From: Phylloscopus collybita
Lineage: Eukaryota > Chordata > Aves > Passeriformes > Phylloscopidae
DNA: 64,000 bases
Assembly (NCBI GenBank): GCA_027886175.1
Contig: JAJNNQ010000003.1
Coordinates: 5,681,501 to 5,745,500, forward strand
Direction: 5' to 3'
Shown here in pieces: positions 36,501-50,939 of the stretch. Every line of letters starts with the position of its first letter. Position 1 is the first letter of the stretch. The notes beneath the pieces are model-generated. The model saw nothing but the letters and a program-made list of their open reading frames with translations. It made no database searches and was not told the origin of the DNA. The translations under genes were made by a program, and so were the position numbers.

Positions 36501-38339
36501 TGTAAGCATCTGGCACTGTACTGTCAGTAAAAATTGCTTTAAATTTAAAGTGATCTGTGGATGTTGGGGTTACTGTTCTGTAGCTTCCTGAAACCTTCTG
36601 CAAATGTATTTTGCGTGGGGGTGCTTTGCACAACTGTTTTGCACAAATTTCCTGCCTGTTGCATGTGAGCAGGGTGTGGCAGATGCAGGGAGATGAAGGA
36701 TATTGCTTCTGTTTAGCATTTGTGGCTTATTTCAGCTTGTTGTCTTTATGTTTTTCTCCACTGGTGCGTTGTGCTGAGGTTACACCAACAAATGCATGCA
36801 AAATAGCCCTTGTGGGCACTTGTGTGACTAACTGTAAGAACAGAGTAGTCTGTCCTAGGTATTTTAAATTTTCAGGAGAATCCTGAACACAACACTTCAT
36901 AAATCTTGCTTAGTCCTTCTTTTGCAACATTAATGTCAAATTTTTGCTTTGAGAAAGAATGTTTTCCCAGTAGCCCTTTTTTCTTTCAACAGGCTGTTTT
37001 AACATCCCAGAAAATATTATCACCCTGAGGAATTATTCCATTATTTTATCTTCTTAGCATTCAGTGTGTTTTTCCCCTGACATTCAACCCATGCTTTTCT
37101 TTTGCTTGACTTTACCAGTTTCTTCCTGGCCTCTTTCTCATGCTTTGCATACCAGGGGTATAGCTTTGTGTCTGTTTTGTGTTTTGCAAGAATCCTTAAA
37201 CCATGGTAAAATTTGCAAGAGGTTTTCTGAGAGCTGGACTGATAACTTTCTAGTCAGTGACAAGATGTGTTATTATTTTTCTCTTGAAGTTATTTTTTAT
37301 ATGCATGCACACATGTAACCCAGGGACTCAAATGTGTGTCTCAGATTTCCATATTTAATAGGGAATAACTCCATGAATGCTGGAGCAGGTTTAGTTCACA
37401 GAGAACTTTTATTCCACTGCCTTTTTTTCTCTCTCTTTTTTTTTTCCCCCTGTATGTTAATAATTATGTAGGAACTAGCCAGAAAACATATGGCAGCAAA
37501 TTAGATTTTGATCCAGATTTTAACATTGAATAAAGCACCAGGAATATTCAATGCTATACAGGTCTAAATGCCATTTCAGGCATGGTAATGAAAAAATTGG
37601 TATTGTTTCTTTCTTTCTTTCTTCATTCAGGACCTGACTTGTGGTTACAGGGGTTTGCTGCTCAGAAGGTTATCCAGCCTAACTCCAATCTTATTTTTTG
37701 TGCTGTATGTGAGGAGCTATTTCACTTCTGCCAATATAATCTTTAAAGAAAACTGATGGGAAATATTTTCAAGCCTGCTGTATTTTATACAGGTCTTTTG
37801 GGAACTGTGATTGAGATTCTGGCTTAATTCGTGCCTTTTCTCCATTCGCCTAAGTGAGCTTAGTCCAATGGAATTCCTCTTGATTTGCATTAATGGAAAT
37901 GGGACAAGAATTAGGGCTGCACAGTAATTCTGGTTTCTAAAAAAAAGTATATTCTGTGTGTGCACACATGCAAACACACATGCACACCCCCAGTTTCATT
38001 TTTTCAGTTTCCATCAACCTTATTTCCATGTGTGCTTGTTTTTAGAAACGGTCCCAAATAATTGGTGATTCAGCTGGTACTTTTTAGGGAAAGAAAGGTG
38101 CAAAGATTTTAACATGACTCAAGATACCTGTCAAAACCACTGCTAGTGAGACAACTTGGGTTCCTTTTCATGTTATTTATTTTTAGAGAACTTTGAGGCT
38201 TGAGTGGATTACTAAAGGTGCCAGATTGACAGCCCTGGAGGCTGGCTTCACTTATTCATTAGCAAAAGAGATACGGCCTGGGCAGCAGGTGCACAAACCT
38301 TCTTGCTGTGCTGTACCCATGCCTTCAGTTCTGCTGTGG
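36501..38339. other. Non-coding unique sequence
   Basis: A (TTTC) microsatellite of about four units lies near 37606-37624, and an alternating tg/ca-rich patch spans 37955-37988. No gene is recognised. Confidence 0.5.
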
Positions 38340-38357
38340 AAAAAAAAAAAAAAAAAA
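38340..38357. repeat. Poly(A) tract, 18 A
   Basis: A simple A run followed by gattttgagg. No retroposed transcript can be recognised upstream. Confidence 0.9.
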
Positions 38358-38439
38358 GATTTTGAGGATCCAGGGTTTTCAGTCCTGCTCCCTCCTTGCC
38401 TTTCCCTGCAGCATTTTCTTCTAATGGTGTTGTGATGAT

Positions 38440-38790
38440 TAGGCTGGAGCCCTAAAGACGATGCAGAGCCCTTTATTTGATTTCCCCCAGCAGCCGTCAG
38501 ATGGGGAAGGAGGCTTGGGGCTTACATAAGTCACTAATTCTCGCCATCTGGTCAATCAGTAAATATAAGGTCGCTCTGCCGTCACAGCATTTTTGTTTTG
38601 CACCAAGTGCAGGCGGCCCAGAGAAGAAATGAACTCTTGGTTCCGTCCCCTTGTTGTTTGGAGGTGGCTCAGAGCGCCGGGCTGTGACAAGTGAAAAGAG
38701 CAAAGCTCTGAACAATGGGGCTTTGACTGCCAGCCTTGGATTGATCCGTGGTTCAGGCAGCTCGCTCAGAGCCCTTCAGAAATGTGCTGA
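38440..38790. promoter_or_regulatory. CpG-enriched candidate regulatory element
   Basis: About twelve CpG dinucleotides fall in roughly 350 bp, clearly denser than the neighbouring kilobases but below CpG-island level. Two E-box cores of the same type, CAGATG (38498-38503) and CATCTG (38545-38550), lie 47 bp apart in opposite orientation. An acaatgg SOX-like core is present near 38711. No repeat or known exon overlaps. The regulatory label is inference from composition and motif grouping; no conservation data were available. Confidence 0.22.
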
Positions 38791-41700
38791 AACTCACTGG
38801 GAGTACCTCGTGCTTTTGTGGTGCTTTGGGGTTTTTTTGCCCTCTTTTGTCGTGGTTGGGTTTTTTTGCTTTTGGAATCAAGACCCGTTCCCTTCCCACG
38901 AGTTGTTGTTCTCAGTCTTCCCATGAATTAAGTACTGTTTACTGGAGGATGTGACAATGTAAGCCCCACAAGATGCAATTACTGTAAACTTTAATTTGAT
39001 GACATTGTACATGAGTTGTAATTGATTTTACACTGTATTGTGCTGCTAGATGATGGTAGCAGCTTTGCTGGCTTGCTAAGTGTGTGTAATCCATGCTTGC
39101 CTCTGGCCCACAGAGGAGAGAGCTGAATTGAGAAGTTCAAGTTAAAGCAGCTTGTTCTTTTGGTTCTTGAGAGGCACAAGTAAGTGAGCAAGAATGAGAG
39201 GAGTCATATGAGCATTATTAATAAAACATCCTGAAATTTTTTTTTTTTTTAATTTCAGGGCTCCTTTATGTGCTGTTTATTAATGTAACTTAAACATTTT
39301 TATAACTGGTTTCATTATATATATATATTTAATATAAACTTGTTATTAAACAACTGCATTATTTCTAAAAGCAGTTCCCAGCAAGTTCAGATTCCCTCTG
39401 TAATTAATCTGGGCTTTGGATCAGCTCCGAGTGTGTGTTCCTTAGGGTTTGTTCTTGTGTTCTGATGTTGATTTTTAGATCAATATATATGTAGTCTCAT
39501 GAAATATTTACAGACCAGGTCTAAAAGAAGCAGCTACTACTTTTTGCTGAGAAAGGTGATAGGAAAATATCAAGAGCCTACATAAAGATCCTGGCATGCT
39601 TGCATGGAGCGCTGGGAATTGAGAAGGGAATGTCCCAGAAAGCAAATTTCAGTCTCAAATGTCTTTCTTGCTTCCTGGCTCCCAAGTCTACCCAGCTTGC
39701 TGGGCTACATGAACAATTTTCTTTCAGGTTTGTGTCTTTGAGCAGGACTCTGAATAATGCTAATGAATGCTGTAATCAGCTGCAGTTATTAACTGGGGGA
39801 TTCTCTAACAAAAAGTAGAAATTCTGAAGGTGCCTTGTGAGAGTGCTTCCTCTCCCCTTGGTGCTGGATGACCTCAGCCCTGTGAATTGAGGTTTGCTCT
39901 CTGGACAGTTACTCACAGAACATCACTGGGTCCCTTTTTGGCTCTTTTTGAATGATAATAGCAAGGGTTTCCTGTGACAGCATCTCTTGCACAGCTTGGC
40001 TCTATTCCCCAACCAGGTACAGTAACAATGGGTAATTTAAAATAATTCGTTTTATTGCTACCTCCTGTAGATTTTTGACTTTCATTTCAAAGTGGTGAAT
40101 CTAGAGAGCTGGAGAAGTATGTTCTGATCACTGTCCTGGTGCTGTGAAAAATACAAGATTTAAATAGTCCCGCAGAGCCATCAGCAGCTGGAACAGCACA
40201 GAGCACTCTTTTAACTTCAGCTGAAGTCATTGGAACATTTTCAGGGTGCTTTTAACTCTTTTATCACAGGAATACCTGGGTTCTTTTAGCTTTCATTTCC
40301 CAATTTATATGTGCTCACAAATCAGGAGTTGAGATTTCAGTTCTATGCAAATATTATCACTAATATAAGCATATTAAATCTGAGAAAACTGCATAAATTG
40401 AAGCATGATAAGGGGGAAATCTGTCTGCAATGGTGAGAATTGACCACAAAACTGGATATCAAGCCTGAGACTTTCAGCTCCCAATCTGCTTGGTATTATT
40501 TTTGTTTTGCTGTTACAATCCTTTCCAGTTCTTAAAGGTGTGTTGCAGATGATTGCATCTTAGTATGTGTGCTGGAAAATGAAACAAGATAGCAACATCT
40601 TGCTGCAATAAGTAAAACTGAAATTGAAAACATAGTAGATGTACAGCAAAAGGATGATGTTTGTAAACTTTTCCTCATAAAGCTGCTGTAGACTTTGAAA
40701 TTCTACCAAATGTAGGAATAAGCCCTTGTCAGCAGTAGGCTCTGTCAGATTCAGTGTTTGCCACTCCAGGGAAGCGATCCAAGGGAAGTTGTTGGTTTTT
40801 CCCCCAATGCAGCATTGTTCAGTGTGTGTGGTAAGGGTTATGTTTATTTTGGCTGCTCCTGCACCTCTTTTTCTGAAAGTCAGTCACTTACTGGGGAAAA
40901 GCAAAGAGCGGAGGTCGGCGCGGAGGGAATATCAATGTGGTCTGAGCAGTTCAGGCAAAGGAGATCTGCTTTTATGTAAACTCCTTATGCAGATATGAAT
41001 TAGTTCATAAACTAAAGAGTTCTCTGCATTCATAGCGGGTCCTGACAAGCTCTCTTTTTTCCTCCTCCTTCAAGTACTGGAAGTTTTCAAGAAATGGCTG
41101 GAAATATTTCCATCTCTGTACAGGGATTTCCTTCCATAGTCCTAGTGGAAAAGATGGTGATGCTGAGAGGTTTCATTTTATTTTTCTTTTTCTTGAAAAA
41201 ACAGCATCACCACTGATCACCACAATTTAGTGTCCTAAATGCTGTTGTGTCTTGCAGTGAGCTCTTGAGATGTGTTTTTTAAAGACAAGTGAGGTTGGGT
41301 TCTTGTTGCAATGTCATTCTGATGCAGGTCTTTAGAATTTTTTTTTTTCCCCTGAGTGTTTGGTTTTGAGTTGAGGGATGTGTTTGCTTGGTTCTGTTTC
41401 CCCCCTGCTCCCTCAAGGCCTGGTCTCTTATTAGTCTCCTGGTTATGGGATATATAGAACTGAGACTAATAACTACAAAACTGTTCATTTTGCATTTAGT
41501 CAGCAATCAGAGAAGCAAGAAAGATTGACTTCATGTACATCAGGCAAGAAATCATTGCAAACCAACAGTGGACTTCAAAGAGACTTGTCATCTTCTTCCC
41601 TCTTGAGAAAAATGTGCATGTTCTGTGTAATGTTGGAGTTTTTCACTCAAATTTTAAAAATTTAAATTCTGGGTTTTTTAGAGTTCACTCTCATGTTTCA

Positions 41701-44700
41701 GCTGGTGGAGAGCTACAGATACCTTTGGGCCTGCCTGGTACCAAGGGTCAGCTCTCTTGGAGTGTTGCTGCAGCTGCTTCTGCCTTTTTCCAGTTTCATA
41801 TTTCTGATTATATTTTGGTCATATCCCGAAGCTCTTCCTAGTATTCAGGAGAATAAAAAGCCTAAGCTAAAGTTAACTAAATCCATCACTGTAGAAACAG
41901 TTATAGAAAGTGGAGCTGTGCTTTTTAGCCCGAATGTTACTGTGAATCCATAGTGCTAGGCATAATAGCTGGCTTTGTCAATTTGTATATATATTCATCT
42001 TTTTCTTCAAATAGTGCTTTTAAAAGTGGCATTTCTGCTGTCTGTGTAAGCTCAGATTTTTCTGTGCCTTCATAACACAATTAAGTTTACTACATTTTAT
42101 TCCTGCTAGCCTTGCAAAGAGGGACTGAGTCAGACTGTATTTGTTCTTGTGCCTCATCAGCAGAAATGTTTACCAACTTTCTAGTTTTGCTTTATTTGTG
42201 AAAATGCAATGAAAGTAATGGGGTTGTACTGGTATCAAGAGGGTTTAATTTGGTTTGTGTTGTTATTAGCCTTGATTGAGACATGAGCAAGAAATAATCC
42301 AGTTACTCTTCCACTGCCCAGGGATGAGTTTTAAGGGCTGATGGCAAACAAAAAACATATATCTTTTCACTTACAAACCGAGTCTATTTGACCTGATAGT
42401 CTGAAGTTACAGCAAACCCAAGCCATGGAATGGTTGTGCAGAAGGATTGTTGTTTCCCCCTCCTTATGCAAGTGATGTGTAGCTGTCCTTGATCAGCTCT
42501 GCTCTCTTCTTCCTTGCTGTCTGTATGCCTTGGGTAGAGCAAAGCAGAGGCAGACTCTTTGGGTTATAAATATACAGCCATTCCCATATGGCAGTAAATT
42601 TAATTTAAAGTACCATATATTGCTCCAGCTCCTGGCAGTACCAGTGACTGGGACCTGGCACTCCCTCCATGGAGCAAAGGGACTGGAGATTCAGTTCTCT
42701 GGTAGTTCATGGGCATTGTGGCCACCTCCTGTAAACTGGAGCACAGCTTAACTAGCAGATCATTATATAAACCCTCTCTTCTGCATACCTGAGCAACAAA
42801 ATGTTTATAACTCCTGCTTTCCTGATAGACAGAATTCTTTCCTAGTTACTGTTTCTGTACTTACGAGATTACATGTAAAAAGCATAAAATCCTTTATATT
42901 ATCCATAAACATAATAACAAATGCTACACTACATAACTTAGACTTAGTCAATAATTCTAGACTTAGCCTGAGGGGTTGAAGAGAAAATTATTCCTGTTAC
43001 AAATTTTAATTATGTCATAAACTCTGGGAAATAGCTATTGATCTTCAGCATCTGGCATCAGAAATGTTGCCTGCTTTTTCTGGTTATTTAGTTTGTCAGT
43101 AGCATTGTCATAGAGGATAAAAATAAAAAATGTCACAGGAGATGAAGATGCACCATATGCAAATGAGAATATTTTGGTTTGTTTATGTACTAAAAATATT
43201 TTATTGCTGAAGAGTTTTTTGTTTCTTACCAGATTTTTTTAGCTATCTCCAGAGAAATTTGCATTTGAGATGCAAGAAAGCAAATTCTAATTCTATCAAA
43301 GACTCTTTCTCACCATGGGATGCTGTAATGTGTACAGTGTGTTTCTTGTCTTAGAGGTACATTTAAAATTGGAATTCAATTAACTTCTCTGTTGTGGAAG
43401 AATTATAATTTCAAGGGCCAGATGAGACAAAGGCTGAAACTTTATTTTTGCCTTTTTTTTTTTTTTTTCTTAAACCAGGGCTGTTAGATGATGATTGCTA
43501 GTGTAAAAATTTTAAGTCAGGCTTAAAATAGTAACATAGAAATTCAGATCTGCTCTGAAATCAGTGGCTCCATGTTACAGTGAGCTCTTACTCGGATGTT
43601 GCAGAGGAGAAGGAAAAGCTTTTAAGAAGTTTGAATTTCAGAGCAGGATGTACTGAGAACAGAACTGGAAGTGCAGACCACCTTTGCAGTCCACATAAGG
43701 CCTGGAGGCAAGTGTGTTGTTTGGTGGTTGGTCTGTGTGGGATTCATGAGGTTTGATTGTAGGTGATCCCCAGGAATAGTTGTTTTAGGTGACTGGAAAT
43801 ACGGGCTGTTCTCCAGTAAAACTCGAGTGCAGGTGTCCTTGTAGGCAGGGTAAGATAAAGCTCCCCTTCTTTTCCCATATTTTCCAGAATGGTCTTTTGG
43901 AAACACTGCTTTGAGGCAGGTGAGAGATCCTCTTCCCTATCCAGGAGAGCTGGAGCTACAAAGGGGAAAACATTGGAGAGCTGCAAAGAGTTGGCCCTTG
44001 GAAGGACATTGGAGGGCAGCTCACCACAGTGACAGAAATAACAGAGGCTCTCTGAGTGCTGAGCAGGTGCCTGGGGGCCCAAAAGCACTTTGTGCTTTCC
44101 CTCCAAATGTCAGAAGCAAGGAGGGAATTCGTGTGGTGCTGAGACAAACACGTGCTGCTGGCTCCATGCAGAGATACAGTGAGCCCAGTCTTAGTGCCAA
44201 GCACTGTGTTGATGCATTGGTATTAAAAGGAAGGATCTTTGTAAAGCTGTACCATGGGCTTAGAAGGAGCTCTGGAAAGGGGACTCCCAAGAACACCCTT
44301 GAGAAATACTGTGCTTTTCTCCCAACTACAGCAAGGGATGGAAGCACCTCTGTTCCTTCCTGCTTGGTAGTTTTACTTAAATTCTCATCTTCTTTTCTTC
44401 ACCCTGTGGTGAGCCACGTGTTACCATAGACGGCATCTGAAGTTTCTCAAACTTTGTGCACGTGCACTGTGACCTCTTACTGAAGAAGTAAACTCAGCAA
44501 AGTAGGACAAAGCTGGCTTCAGAGGGGCAGCTTGTGGTGGCTGTTGCCAGCTCTTCTGCAGGAAATTGCTCCCTCTAAGAGGATCTGCCAGTGGCGTTAT
44601 TGATTCTCGAACCCTCCTGGCTGACTTCACTCAGCCTGGCTTTGAACAAAAGGGATAGAAACAAATACCACTGAGGCTTGCAGGCATTTGAGGTGGCCAA

Positions 44701-47700
44701 GCTGACAGGTTGCACTCCAGCAGGTAAACGGAAGCCTATTAAGAGCACACAGAGACAAAATGTGTTGTGCGAGCGTCGAGTGTTTTTTGGGCTGGACCAC
44801 AGTGAGGCAGACAGCTGTGGCTGTCTCAAGGACACGGAGCAATCATGCAATTTCTGAAGGATTTCTGTGGCAAGTTCTGACTTAAATGTTTTCATGTTGG
44901 ACTGAATGTCTAAGTCAAAGCTTGCATCTGCATTCACTTTACAGAGCAGGACCGAGGTGGCATCTCCATCTGACTGCAGAGCCCTCTCAGCAAAATGTAA
45001 AACACTGCACCATCCCCAGTTTTGCGTTCTCTGAAGAGCCCTAGCAGAACTTGAATAATACCTTTTTGTCTGCTTTCATTCTCTAAAAAGAGTGAAATGT
45101 ATGAAATGTATGCAGTTTTCACAGGGAAAAAGAATCATTGAAATGCCCAGTTCTCTCTAAAAGCTTCCGAGAGCTTCTGAACCCAGACCTGCAGTTACCC
45201 TTTAGCTGTTTAATTTAGGCCTTGTACTCCAGGAAAGTTCTGCCATTTATGCATTCTGCCATTTATTTTGGTGACAAAGGGAAGCTCAATACCTTGAAAA
45301 ATGTAAGCTCTAATTTTTATATACTTGGATTTTTCTCTCTATTGTTTCTGGCTGGCAGGTCAGATTTGTACTGCTGCCGTACGCAGCAACTTAAAATTCA
45401 TGTTGGTGTGTCACTGCAGTTACTACACTCCAGCCACCACACCAGAAAACTATTAACTTTCACTTAATGGTAACAGAAAGTGTTTTATAATAAACTGTGA
45501 AATAACCTAATCAACTGCAAAAAGTGTAAAGATTTTATATTAGAAAGCAATTAAATATTGGGGGGTTTTTTTGTTTGTTTATTTTTAACAAATTGTAGGA
45601 CATGCAATTAATTGGCTTTTGCTTTGGAGGGAATTTGTGCTTGCTGTAGCATGGTGTCTGCTCTAACAATAGATGTCTGCCACTGAATTTTGGGATGTTT
45701 GCATGCAGGGAGAGGCCCTTTGTTATAGGGAGAGAGTAAAGTGGCAGCTTGCACCCATTAAAGCTTGGTGCTGTGTTGTACTCTGGAGACTCAGATGGGC
45801 TAAGAAAGAAGGACTTCTCTCAGTTTTTGGTTGAACAAGAGATTTTCTCTGTGGGCTTGGGTTGCCCCTTGTCTTGCTTTGTGCAAATCACTTGCTTCAC
45901 TTCTTACCCTCAAGTCTCATTTGAGATCAGCAGCAGGAGCTGCTGGCAGCGCAGGGTTAAACTCCATCAATAGCTCTCAAGCGCCTTTATCTTAGGAAGG
46001 TAAATACACTATCGATATCAGCAGGGACTACTGCCTTTGTGGGTTTAATTGGCTCATTTCTAACAGTAGAGGAGGGTGTTCCAATGAAATGGAAAAAAAC
46101 AAAGGTCTTCTGTGCAAAAGGAAGCTTTTCTAAGCTGTGGGGTTTGAACGAGCTGAGCTAAAAGTCAAGGGGAGGTATAAACCTCTGTGAAGGATGGGAA
46201 GGGAAAGGTTGGGAAAGAAGGAGGAGCAAAATGAATGTGAGAATTTGCCCAGAAAACACTTGTGCTGCAGTTGGGCTCAGTTAGGAAACCAGGCAACACC
46301 ATCCAACTTCCCTTTGCACTGATGGAAGCCTCAAATCAGGGAGGAGGTTTCCACCTTCCCCAGGGTGCTCCTTGTTTCAAGACAGACTTTTCCAACACCC
46401 AGTTGGCCACACACCCAAAATGCTGAAGGCACTGTGCTAATAACAGGCTTAGAAAACAGGCTGGAATGCGAGGCTGGATGTACTTATGGATGTTCCCTCC
46501 ATCCTGTGCCACCTGGAAGATTCAGGGCAGGTTTCTGGGTGAGGGAGGGATTAGTTCCTCCAGTGCCCTGTGTGCAGCAGTGAACACTTCTCCTTTTAGC
46601 TTGTGCTTTAAAGTTCAGTGCCAGACTGAGTAGCTCTAAGCACCCTCCAGAGGTGATCCAGAAGTGAAAAGTTCTCTTTATATCACTTCAGTGTTGCTTC
46701 TTATTCTGCTTTATGACATTTCCAACTATTTTTATAATGCAAATACCTGTTTGCTTCATACATGAATTCTCGAGTATTTGCAGGGATTGTTTTGGGGAGA
46801 GGGTTTTGTAAGTTGGTTTTTTTCTTTTTTTTCTTTTTTTTTTTTTCTTTTTTTAATGAGGATGGAAATTTATCTAGGATAATGATTTGGTATTTGTTTG
46901 ACTCGTGGAAATGCTAAGTATTGTAAGATTTCAAGCATCTTGGGGAAAAAAAAATCTAGTCGCCTAAATTTACTTCAATCGAATACTGTCGCAAATACAG
47001 CCTTTCTTAAGAGTGAAAGCTGAAATTTGGCTTGGAAATGCAGTGTATTGTTTATTCTGATATCATTGCATTTTGTATTTTTAAGGTAAGCTGTATCCTC
47101 CAGTGTTGGCATGGGTGTCTTGGAGTCAGCAAACAGCAGGTGCTGACATCTGGCTCTGCTGAAGGTGGCTCTTCACATCCTTCAGGGGCATCTCAAGGGT
47201 CCATAAACCAGTCTTTCACTCACCACTGCACTCTTCAGCTGAAGATGAGAGATTCCAGGTTCCACATCTGGAAATCCTGCCCGAGGTGCAGGCACAGGAG
47301 TTACCTGCTGTGTGACCCGAATCCCTGGCACTGGCAGGCCTGGGGCTGGGTGGGAATGTGTGCGTGCACAGGCAGTGCAGTGATCTGCCTTGGCCTGCAG
47401 CCATTCCCCAGCGATCAGGAGCACTCAGAGCACTCTCTCTGCCCACCCTGGGCCCCTCCCAGAGATCAGGACAGAGACAAACGAGCAGAGCAGCAAGGCA
47501 GGCTTGCACAGCACCTTGGTGCACGTGTTCTGTGGTTACACACACGAGAGCAGTGCCTGAAGTTCACCATTGTTTATACACTTAGCTTATTACTGAATTC
47601 ACCTTGGAAATAACTTAGGGTTTATGTGTTTTGCCTTTCCAATACATGGTTGTGCTCCTAACCTAGGAAGTTAGTGGTACATCCACAGGCAATAATCATA

Positions 47701-50700
47701 TTATTTCTCCAGGCATCCACCTTGGTCAACAAACCTCTCCTGAACAGAGTCAACAAAGGTAGAAGGGTTTTTCCTTTAGATCTACCCAAAAGCAAGAGAA
47801 AAATCAAACTGATTCTGAGACCAAAAGGAGTCTTAGTGTCTAGATATATGTAGCCTGAGGGTATTGTGTTCCCTGGTTTCTTTTATTTATGTAAAATTGT
47901 GGCTTTATTTCTTGCTTTATTGCCTTGTCTTTAATGCAGACCAAAAGGAAACATTTTGCTGGATTTAAGGTCTGTGTCCCAGTTCTATGGTGTGGATGAT
48001 TCCTGCTGTGCTCCAATGAATGAGGATAAGGTCCAGTAAAACCTGGCTTTTGTCTGTTTGTCAGCTGTTGGGTTTAAGTAACTTGGATTATTCCTTTTTT
48101 TTTTCCTTCCCCCCACCCTGAGTTTAGTGTCAGCTGCAGCCATTTGAACTGGATTGCATCTTTTATTGCAATTACAGCAAAGCTAAAAGATGCAGGAAAG
48201 AAAAATCACCTTCGTATTTGGAAAGAGATTTTTTTTTAAAAATAAAATAAAATGGGTTTTTTGTTGTCTCAGCAACAGATGTTTGTTTAAACCCAATCAT
48301 GAACTTGTGCTCAGATTTAATTTATTGTTTAATTTTGTACCAGTCTTTAGTAAATGAACTGCCATGGGAGCAAGTGAATTGGAGTTTTCTATATGCTGAA
48401 GTCTTGGAATGAGGCTTCTTTCAGCAGAGTTCAGCATCCCAGGAAAAGAAACAAAATTGCTGATGAAGCAGGCTCATGTATATAGATATTTGTCAGGGTT
48501 TTAAAAATGCAGCAACCTCAGTTTGCAGCACAACTCTGGTAAAGTCTGAGTAATTGAGTTCAGTCCAAATCAAATCTCAGTCTTCAAAACTCAGGCTTTT
48601 AAAAAGTGGAGTTTGTGTTGCTTTCTTTGTGTTTTTGTTTTTTTGGCTGTGTGACTCTGGCTGTGTTCAGGCATTTCATCCTCGCTGCCTCTGAGTGCAG
48701 ACAGGTCCTAAGTGGAAGCAATGAAACCCAGCTGGTATCTTTAAATTATTTCTGACCAGATGTGAAATCGCCCACTGGAATTTTGTGATGGTCAGCTTGT
48801 TTTCCTTTATGGAAATTCTTAGCTGATAAGCAAACACAAATCTTTGAGGGGTTTGAACTGAACCCAAGCCTTAAAACTTTTCCTGACTTGCAGTAATATA
48901 CCTCAACAGATTACAGTTGTTATAAGCACAAACATACATCTTTGTTTTTGCTAAATTTTTGCTTAATCTATTTAACAAGTTGGTCCTGACAATCATAATA
49001 GTCTATTTGAATTCTTCCTCTTAAAACTGCAGTAAAATTGTCTGCATTTCATTTAATTCATGTTACCTTGTTTGTATTTCTCATTCAGAATTGGAAGGGA
49101 GAGTATCCAGTCCACCCACTGACCCATGTCTGGCTTTCCAGGGAAACAAACAAACAGACAAGAATAATTAAAAAAAAAACCCAGACTGTTTCAATCCTGA
49201 AATACATTATGAAATACAAAATTTAGGACTGAAACTTTCATTTGAAAAAGACAAGTTACAGTTGATTGTAGATATTTTAAAAAAGGTCATGTTTATCCTG
49301 TTGGAATGCTTCTGTTTGACAGGCTTTTTATAGCAACCATTTGTTCTTGTTTTCTGGTTTTTTTGGGGCATATGTGGGCTAAAACTTATAATTGGTCATA
49401 TTTTCTCTTTTGTCTTGGTTTGACTTTGGTATTTGTTTTGGGAAGTGAACATTTAGGTCTTTGAATATGCACATCTGTTGTGAAGATGGAAAACTGATAG
49501 AGGCATGATTGCTTACTGTAATAGGAGCAAATTAAAATCCTATATTCCATGGAGCAGAATAGGAGCAGAATGCTGAGATAGCCCATTTGAAAAAGCAGAA
49601 TTTTGAATGTTCCTGGGTTGTTCAGTTATCGTTTGCAAACCCCGTAACTGTGAGGCATTGCAGCCATTTTAAATTACTAGTGTATAAATGTTTAAATTAT
49701 GCCAAGTATAAAGATAAGCATTTCTGTTATGCTTCCGAATTTGGAGATCATCAGTAACTTCCTATTCTTCATAAAGTTCAATTTCATGCAAGAGTAACTG
49801 ATGTTTTCAGCTGCAGTCAGTGATGCTGGGGCTCTCCAGAGCTGTTGGGTGGTGGGGGAGAAGGTGCCAAAGAGAAATCATTCAGAATAGCCTATGGTTG
49901 ATTTGCTAAGGCCATTGTGACAATGTATCCATGTCATGTTATTAAACACAAGCGTTATCATATTAGTCATTTTGTGTATAATGATAACTGTATAATTACT
50001 GTATTTTATATACCCAGCTTTGTGCCCATTAGCCTTCAGTCTTAAATCATTAAAGGCAGCTTTTAACTTCCATATGAATGTGAAAGCACTTCTTTCTTAA
50101 TAAGGTCAGTCTTTTAAAAAAAAGCTCAACATCCTGCAGATGTTGCCTCTACCCATTATTAAAGTTTCCCTTCCTCCAATCAAAACTTAATATTTCTAGA
50201 CAGTTTGTCTTTTTATAATTAACTGAAATTAGGACACAGTGAAAATGTGTTTTTAACTACTTTATTAGTCCTATTTGAAATTATTGTCTTCTTTCCCATA
50301 ATGAATCAAATTTCTAATGATTCTTCCTGCTTACTAATTTGCATTGCTGTCTGACTGCCTTGCATTTAATCAGCAAGAGCAAACTGCTAATAGATCACCA
50401 GGAATCTGTCAGGAGCATCAGTGCAGCAGTGTGAGTGCTGACAGGGTATGGAAATATCTGGGAATGACGGGCTCAGTCCATTGGGGATTTCATCCCTGGT
50501 CAGGAACACAATGATTGGCATCTCAAAAACCTTCAGAAGCAACCCAGATCTGTAATGGGGCATTGTGCTTCTCTAGGAAGCCCCTGTTTTCTGCCTGGCT
50601 AAGGATGCTGCTCTCCTCCTGCTGTCTTATCAGTAAGCAGTAGGAATATGTTTATTTTGGTAGCAAGTGTTTACCAAAGTGCCTGGTTTTGTGCTGCTGT

Positions 50701-50939
50701 TGGTTTCCATTCACTGCACTAACAGAGGGTTCTGAGTTGGGATGCTCTGCGTGGTTAACTGCAAAAATGAGATTTGCAGCTACTTCTGAAAAAAACCCAG
50801 CTGGGAGTTGGAGACTTCCTTTGGTAAGGACTTCCTGCTTACAGAAATAGTACAGTTTGTGGCTATTAAATATTAGACAAAAGATCAAGGGTGAAATGCT
50901 GTATTCTTAACTTCCTCCCTGTGCTTATATTGCCAAAGA
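38791..50939. other. Non-coding unique sequence with minor simple repeats
   Basis: About 12 kb with no recognised gene. Simple features: AT-rich steps near 39316-39330, a four-CpG cluster at 40909-40922, a 16-base T run (43453-43468), a 9-bp two-copy repeat gaaatgtat (45093-45110), T-rich tracts near 46818-46855, and an 11-bp two-copy repeat ggagcagaata (49551-49571). Frames at 43911-44429 and 47032-47613 lie in GC-richer patches and have no known domain. Confidence 0.45.

Noticed and set aside
43157..43264. Two POU octamers (ATGCAAAT and ATTTGCAT) about 100 bp apart
   Set aside because: The same octamer also occurs near 35803, 37883 and 50337, roughly as often as AT-rich DNA would give by chance.
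43911..44429. 172-codon plus-strand frame as a gene
   Set aside because: Long minus-strand frames overlap it (43956-44347), the product has no domain, and the composition effect is enough to explain it.
47032..47613. 193-codon plus-strand frame as a gene
   Set aside because: It is Cys- and Trp-rich with no known family, the GC-rich patch has equally open minus-strand frames, and no splice or promoter context was seen.
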